Positions 20,752 to 25,141 of a DNA stretch of 25,141 nucleotides are shown here, piece by piece (the stretch's first letter is position 1; the number at the start of each line of letters is the position of its first letter). The stretch comes from Macrocybe gigantea (Eukaryota; Basidiomycota; Agaricomycetes; Agaricales; Callistosporiaceae). Location of the stretch: contig SJRY01000204.1 in the NCBI GenBank assembly GCA_011319805.1, forward strand, positions 1-25,141, read 5' to 3'. The notes below the pieces were generated by a model. It ran no database searches and was not told where the DNA came from. It saw only the letters and a program-made list of their open reading frames with translations. A program made the translations under genes and the position numbers.

Positions 20752-23293
20752 TCAAAGCCTCGAAAACCGTGGGAGCATCCTCTTAGAGGGCGATTCCATA
20801 TCCACCGTCCTTAATTTAAATCGAGTCAGTTCAATCACCTCAAAGGTACAGCATGCAGAATAGGGTTAGAAAAAATGAAGACCATATCGACTCACCACCT
20901 TTGAATCAGCGGTGGACGCAGATGCAACCGAAATTCGCTTATCCACTTGTGGAGGGGAGCGGAGAGTGTCAATCAAAGCTGTGGGATCTTGCTTTTGTGT
21001 CGCAGGCTCAGGGTCGTCAAAGGGATTCGGGGTTGGATCTGCAAACGGATCGTTGCTCTCTTCCGCCGGAAGAGGATGCACGTGGAGCGGATTGAGAGAA
21101 GACATCGACGAAAGGGCGCTGCTTATGCTACTGTTGGATTGATGATCACTCTCGGTGAAAGAAGGAGTATCTAGGAACGGCACAGGCTTTTTGCGTGGGA
21201 TCGCCATGACAGGGCTGCGCCTTGCCGACGTCTCTTCCATTTGTTGGGTAGGCACGCTGGACGACGTGGTTTTGGGAAGAACGGGCTCGGCGAAAGAAGG
21301 ATAGGTCTCGACAGTCATGACAGAGCCTCCAGATTCGTAATGAGGGAATGGCTCAGGGCTTGCATTGAGGAGCATTCGCATCTCTTGTCTACGACGCCTT
21401 CTGCGGAAGAGGATCAGCAAGACGATGGACAAAAAGAGCAGGACTAGAGCAGCCCCAATGACTCCTCCCACTATCGCCTTGGTGGTCTTGGGGTCGGATC
21501 TAGACAGAGCTTCGTGTCAAACCCTATATAAAACCAACATCTGGCCGCTTACTTAGTTGACACGCCCGTTACTGATCCAGTAGGCTTGGGTACTCTGGTG
21601 ATCGTTGTCTTCGACAGAGTGAGCGTAACAGGGACTTCGGTCAGTGTGCCGCTGATACTGGTGGAAGAAAGAAATATAATTGTGAAGACATCAGTGGTAG
21701 AAATGTCCGTAAAGCTTGCGAGGCCATCGTCATGAGCACCTTCGGCGCCAGCACCGACCAGAAGTCCACCTCTGGAAGAGATCTGCATTGAGCTGACCAT
21801 ATCAAGAGAGGCATGGAAGCAAGCGCACCTGCTAAGCGAACTGCTGGAGGCGGCATCAGTAATTTGCGGAGAAACGATCGGCTGAGTCGAGGTAAGCGTC
21901 ACAGGGACCGGAACAGCAGTGCCAGGCTGCCATCAGGAGCGTTCAGAATAGTGGTAGGCGCGGCCGTTGGGGCAGCGCTGCCGGGCACTGCAGTGTTTCC
22001 GATAGTCGTCGGAAGGGAGATGAGTTACCGCCATCTCCGGGACTGGTAGGACTCTGCGGGGGAAGTTGAGCAGTCGCCGGGGAGGTTGGGCAGTCGCCGG
22101 TGGATCGTTGTTTCGACTTGTCTCAACCGGAGGCTTGTTGGTTAATTGGGTGGTGGGAGGAAAGGGTAGCCCCGGCGGTTCTGCTGATGGCAAGATTACA
22201 GGGAGTGGGATTTCAGTCGAAAGACTCGGCTTTCCAGTGTTGGTATTCGGAGCTGCAGGTGCGCCCACAACCGAAGTAACCGGATCGAGAATGAGAGAAG
22301 ACACGTCGCTCACAACGGGCACCACCTCAGAGATGACAGGCGAAAGCACGCTGCTCACGATGGAGGACAGACCCGTAGGCAAAGGAAGGACGTTTGTCAG
22401 GGCTGAGGTTATACCCAACACGCCCGAAGCAATGGGGGTATGATGCCGCCGCCATTGTTTGCCGGTTTTGAAGGGGCGGTAGTTGGTGCTGGCTCATCGG
22501 GGCTCGACGTGGGGCCGTTTCCATTGTTGCTAGGCGCTCCCCTGACTGGGATCGGAAGTGAGACAGGGAGCGAAATGGGAAGAACGGACGGAGGAAGTTC
22601 AGGAAGGGGCAAAGAAGGTAACGGCAATGCCACCGAAGGGAGAATGGTCGGAAGGATTGTTGGGAGCGGGAGACCGATGAGTCCGGAACCACCTCCAACT
22701 GGGCTTGAGCTTGGTTGCGGTACAACGAGCGAGCTGTCTGAGGGAAGGTCGGACACGACGGAGGTGCTCGGCAGAGAATCCGTAGAACTGCTGGTCAAAG
22801 AAGAGCCTACATTTGTTGCGGTCGCAGCGGGACTCGCTGAGGAGGCTGCAGAGGTTGATGTCTGTATGGCGGTTGTTGGCTCTGAATGTTCAACATTGCG
22901 CGAAATTGAGGATGCTGGTCCGATCGTGGTCGGTCTCGGAGCCACAGTGGTCGGGACGTCCACTACCTTCGAAGCTTCGTTGACGATTTTGGGAATTAGA
23001 AGCAAGAATAACGCGAAAAGCTGAGCACTCACTTTTATTGTCGGTCTCCTCAGGTGGCGGGGCCACTTCACTTTCGGGCTTCTTGGTTTCTGCTGGCGAC
23101 GCCTCCGAAGGGATATTAGATGCTGTATTAGAACTTGTCGTCTTCTCTTGAGTGCCTGTATAGATAGTCGATGTAAGATAATTTGGCTCCATAGATCGGG
23201 GAGAACTTCACCGCCAGCGACAGGCGTGGATCCCTCGTCTTCTGCGAGGGACCCAACTTTTCGCCTCCAGGACGCGAGACTCAAAGGGGGCAT
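20752..23293 (-). CDS. Ser/Thr/Pro-rich single-pass membrane protein
   Basis: No named family is recognised. Exons: 23033-23293, 21829-22974, 21553-21771, 20896-21499 and 20752-20838; introns are 53-58 nt. Five one-base run losses (near 23198, 22434, 22079, 22015 and 21922) interrupt the frame; with them restored the length is 2322 nt (773 residues). About 500 residues are rich in Ser, Thr, Pro and Val (for example LPSLPLPELPPSVLPISLPV), as in glycosylated wall-spanning stalks. One transmembrane helix follows (AIVGGVIGAALVLLFLSIVL) with a six-Arg stop-transfer and a cytoplasmic tail of about 230 residues rich in Ser/Thr-Pro. This layout recalls wall-stress sensors or mucin-like signalling proteins (inference). 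No clear N-terminal signal peptide is seen, so a further 5' exon is possible. The last intron (20839-20895, GTGAGT, branch CTAAC) is preferred over a stop at 20866. Confidence 0.65.
22061..22100. repeat. Tandem 20-bp direct repeat in the stalk coding region
   Basis: Copies 22061-22080 and 22081-22100 match at 18 of 20 positions and share CAGTCGCCGG. On the minus strand they encode P-A-T-A-Q-P-P and P-A-T-A-Q-L-P, a seven-residue repeat that should be 21 bp; one base is missing from the G run at 22079-22082, in line with the other run losses. Confidence 0.7.
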
Positions 23294-23309
23294 GAAAAGA
23301 ACGAAAGCT

Positions 23310-23347
23310 GAAGAAAGAAAGAAAGAAAAGAAAAGAAAAAGAAAAGG
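23310..23347 (-). promoter_or_regulatory. Pyrimidine tract upstream of the membrane-protein start
   Basis: A 38-base run of A/G on the plus strand, i.e. C/T on the coding strand, ends 16 bp before the ATG at 23293. CT-rich tracts near transcription starts are common in fungal promoters; it could also be part of an intron's polypyrimidine tract if an upstream exon exists. Confidence 0.4.
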
Positions 23348-24401
23348 TGAAGATGAAAGGGAGTGTTAAATGAAGGAGGGAATTGACCAGACGCCACAGT
23401 AAGATCTACTCATCAACTATCATAGCTGACGGCTTGAACTGCTGACTTTGAACAGCAATTAGATTAGACGTGGCATCGCAGTTGGCATATCTACCATGCC
23501 ATCGAGACTGGTGATTCAACAATGTCATTTTAGTGATGTGCAAAGCCCACGCATGTTCAAAGTCTGACGCAACACCGGGCTGTCGTACAGAGAGTAAACT
23601 CTCAGTCTAATTCCATTCGATTGCTTGAGAGTGAACACACCTATCCTGCGCGCCTGGGAAATGATTCGAGGCGCTGATGCACAGGGCGTGTGAAGCCGAC
23701 ACTGTGGTCAGCGTAGCCAACTGTCAATCATGATATCGTGCCAACGCCTCGGTAGAGACGATGCGTATAAATCACATGGGGTCTCGATTCCACGTTGTGC
23801 TGCGCTGAGCACTTTCCTGTGTTAGTTGGACGGATTCTATTTCTTCCTAATGGCGGGTTGACGATGATCGTATACGCAAAGATGCAGCGACCATTGCAAC
23901 GTCATCACGATCAGTTTCCCTGCCCAGTTTTGAAGTTGACATGCTGCAATCAGATATTCGAATCCGCATAGTTCCGCGATTGAACGCAGACCGTCGGGTT
24001 TGTTATCTCGGTCAGGGTGGACCGGCGCATGCGGGCGGACAAAACCAACAAGCAAAAGCGCTTAGACACGAAAATGAGTCTGCTTGGCTCAGCACACGGA
24101 ACTTTCCTGTGCAGGCTGCCTTGTTGGGCGACACCTTACCATAAAGGGGTGGTAGGAGGTATGCTTCCTTTCTCCGTACATAATGGGTTGTGCCTGGCAC
24201 GGAAACAAATGGGCGCCGTGATCACTTTTGCCAGCAAGGCCATGGGGACGCCAGCAGCACTTCCAGAAAAGGTGACGACAGGGTTATCGACGGTGCTCAC
24301 CGCCGGCGACAATTGAGCAAGACGAGGCATTGGCTCGCCATGAAGCTGGAGTATATTGAAGGCTTCTATTATGAGGCACCGACCCGTTTGGGTTAAAGCG
24401 G

Positions 24402-24415
24402 CATATATATATATG
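24402..24415. repeat. Short TA dinucleotide repeat
   Basis: CATATATATATATG is a perfect palindrome with six TA-type steps, about 450 bp upstream of the G-alpha start. It is a simple repeat with no assigned role. Confidence 0.7.
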
Positions 24416-24858
24416 TTCAGGATGAATTGTCGCGCAGAAAGCTTGAGATCGAGGAAAGTTCCATAGAGAAAAAGGCGGGTTCAAAGAACGGCTAGATGCT
24501 CCTTAGAGCTAAACGCCGGAATTTGTCATACGAGCGCCGCTGCAAAATGCTGGATCGGCTACGAAGGGAGCTGCGGTTGAGCGAGCTCGCGCCATTCGCA
24601 GTGACGGCTGCCGTGCAGGGCACTGCAGGCACTCTCTGGGCAATTTACTGTGGATTGGGAGATTCAGGGTCAGTGTGGTACATAATGCCGACCTGAGTGC
24701 CGATAATAGCACTCACGTGTATGGTCACTCCCCACGCGAGCTAAATAGAATCTTCTTCGTTTCTACTCCCTGTCTTGTTGTATTTTATATTGCTTTCTAA
24801 TTTACCACTGCATCCTGTAATCGTCTTTCTCTTTCTTTCCTACTGTCCCCCCTGCTCT

Positions 24859-24918
24859 ATGGAAAATGGGCAAGCAGAACAAGGCGCAGCCCACCCGCCA
24901 TCGCAGGACCTACTCTGA
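24859..24918 (+). other. Overlapping upstream ORF in the G-alpha leader
   Basis: An ATG at 24859 lies 7 bp before the main ATG and in another frame; it reads 19 codons and stops at 24918, inside the G-alpha coding region. Its context is weak (T at -3), whereas the main ATG has A at -3, so leaky scanning would let ribosomes reach the main start. It could lower translation (inference). Confidence 0.45.
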
Positions 24919-25125
24919 TCCCTTGGCCATCGCTATGTTGCCCCCAGCCGATGAGTCGCCGACCCAACGAGAAATGGTCTCCGAGCTGAGGACGAGGCTA
25001 GGAGGGTCAGCGATGGAATTGATGAATATCTCAGACAGGAACGGATCGAGCGACGCAGAAACAAGGACGAGGTCAACGTACTGCTCCTCGGTCAATCCGA
25101 GTCTGGCAAAAGCACCACCTTAAAC
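24866..25125 (+). CDS. Heterotrimeric G-protein alpha subunit, first exon only
   Basis: The exon encodes a basic N-terminal extension (RHRRTYSDPLAIAMLPPADE), a charged helix (DEYLRQERIERRRNKDE) and the P-loop VNVLLLGQSESGKSTTLN, the guanine-nucleotide-binding motif of G-alpha. The donor GTGAGT follows at 25126 and the rest lies outside the window. One base is missing near 24976 (GG after ATG); with it the exon is 261 nt in a single frame. The protein would act at the plasma membrane downstream of G-protein-coupled receptors. A Gly at residue 2 allows N-myristoylation, but no Cys follows for palmitoylation. The P-loop reads GQSESGKST, unlike the canonical GAGESGKST, as I recall for the lineage-specific G-alpha proteins of basidiomycetes. 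Confidence 0.87.
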
Positions 25126-25141
25126 GTGAGTATCTTGTCTT

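Larger units (their letters stand above)
23294..24865. other. Long intergenic region between the membrane-protein and G-alpha genes
   Basis: About 1.57 kb separates two divergent genes. Open frames of up to 99 codons overlap each other on both strands around 23940-24400, without motifs, signal peptides or splice support. Apart from the CT tract, a short TA repeat and the leader of the G-alpha gene, nothing was recognised. Confidence 0.5.

Noticed and set aside
20866..20895. Stop at 20866 as the end of the membrane-protein gene
   Set aside because: The reading frame there runs into a GTGAGT donor, and the apparent TAA is part of a CTAAC branch-point sequence; splicing to 20838 keeps the frame and gives a length divisible by three.
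22440..23024. 194-codon plus-strand open frame rich in Gly and Val
   Set aside because: It is the reverse complement of the Pro/Ser/Thr-rich stalk coding sequence; such composition keeps the opposite strand open.
23950..23975. TTCGAAT sequence as the T-loop of a tRNA gene
   Set aside because: The flanking bases cannot form the T-arm stem and no matching acceptor or anticodon arms were found.
24017..24330. Overlapping open frames on both strands as a small gene
   Set aside because: Both strands are open at once, no family resemblance is visible, and no splice junction links them to anything.

Overview
The window looks like nuclear DNA of a filamentous basidiomycete, probably an Agaricomycete. 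Nearly every gene is cut by spliceosomal introns of about 45-65 nt with GT-AG ends and CTRAY-like branch points. The recognisable proteins are fungal: dynactin p150, DASH subunit Ask1, a GH51 arabinofuranosidase, a CE16-type GDSL esterase, a sugar porter and a long-form G-alpha subunit. I see no viral, transposon, tRNA, rRNA or CRISPR signal. Only the sequence and family knowledge were used; no database was searched.

Layout. 1-3835 (+): 3' part of the dynactin large-subunit gene. 4015-5753 (-): a tandem pair of secreted eight-cysteine proteins, one with a transmembrane anchor and one with a GPI-type tail. 6485-8505 (-): ASK1, a kinetochore protein. 8628-19652: a block related to plant-polysaccharide use, namely a GDSL/CE16-like protein that has lost its catalytic residues (-), a decayed GH51 alpha-L-arabinofuranosidase (-), a large secreted DUF5695-type protein (+) and a 20-exon sugar porter (-). 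20752-23293 (-): a Ser/Thr/Pro-rich single-pass membrane protein. 24866-end (+): first exon of a G-alpha subunit.

Three points stand out. First, very small exons recur: 3 (candidate), 9 and 10 nt in the sugar porter, 14 nt in the DUF5695 gene, and 10-18 nt in the GH51 gene. They are supported by exact restoration of conserved motifs and by reading-frame arithmetic. Second, the GDSL protein has an otherwise intact gene model but appears to carry Thr, Ser and Val where the catalytic Ser, Asn and His belong. Third, about 15 reading-frame breaks are all of one kind: one missing base, restorable by lengthening a mononucleotide run. After that correction five genes give exactly divisible coding lengths. 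I read these as sequencing or assembly undercalls, not as gene death. The GH51 gene is different: it also has stop codons and an internal loss of about 55 codons, so I call it a pseudogene.

How the genes might work together (inference): the secreted arabinofuranosidase, esterase-like protein, DUF5695 protein and sugar porter resemble a small carbohydrate-utilisation cluster in which two enzymes are decayed or dead. A CGG-N-CCG motif occurs in the upstream regions of three of the four, duplicated in tandem before the transporter.
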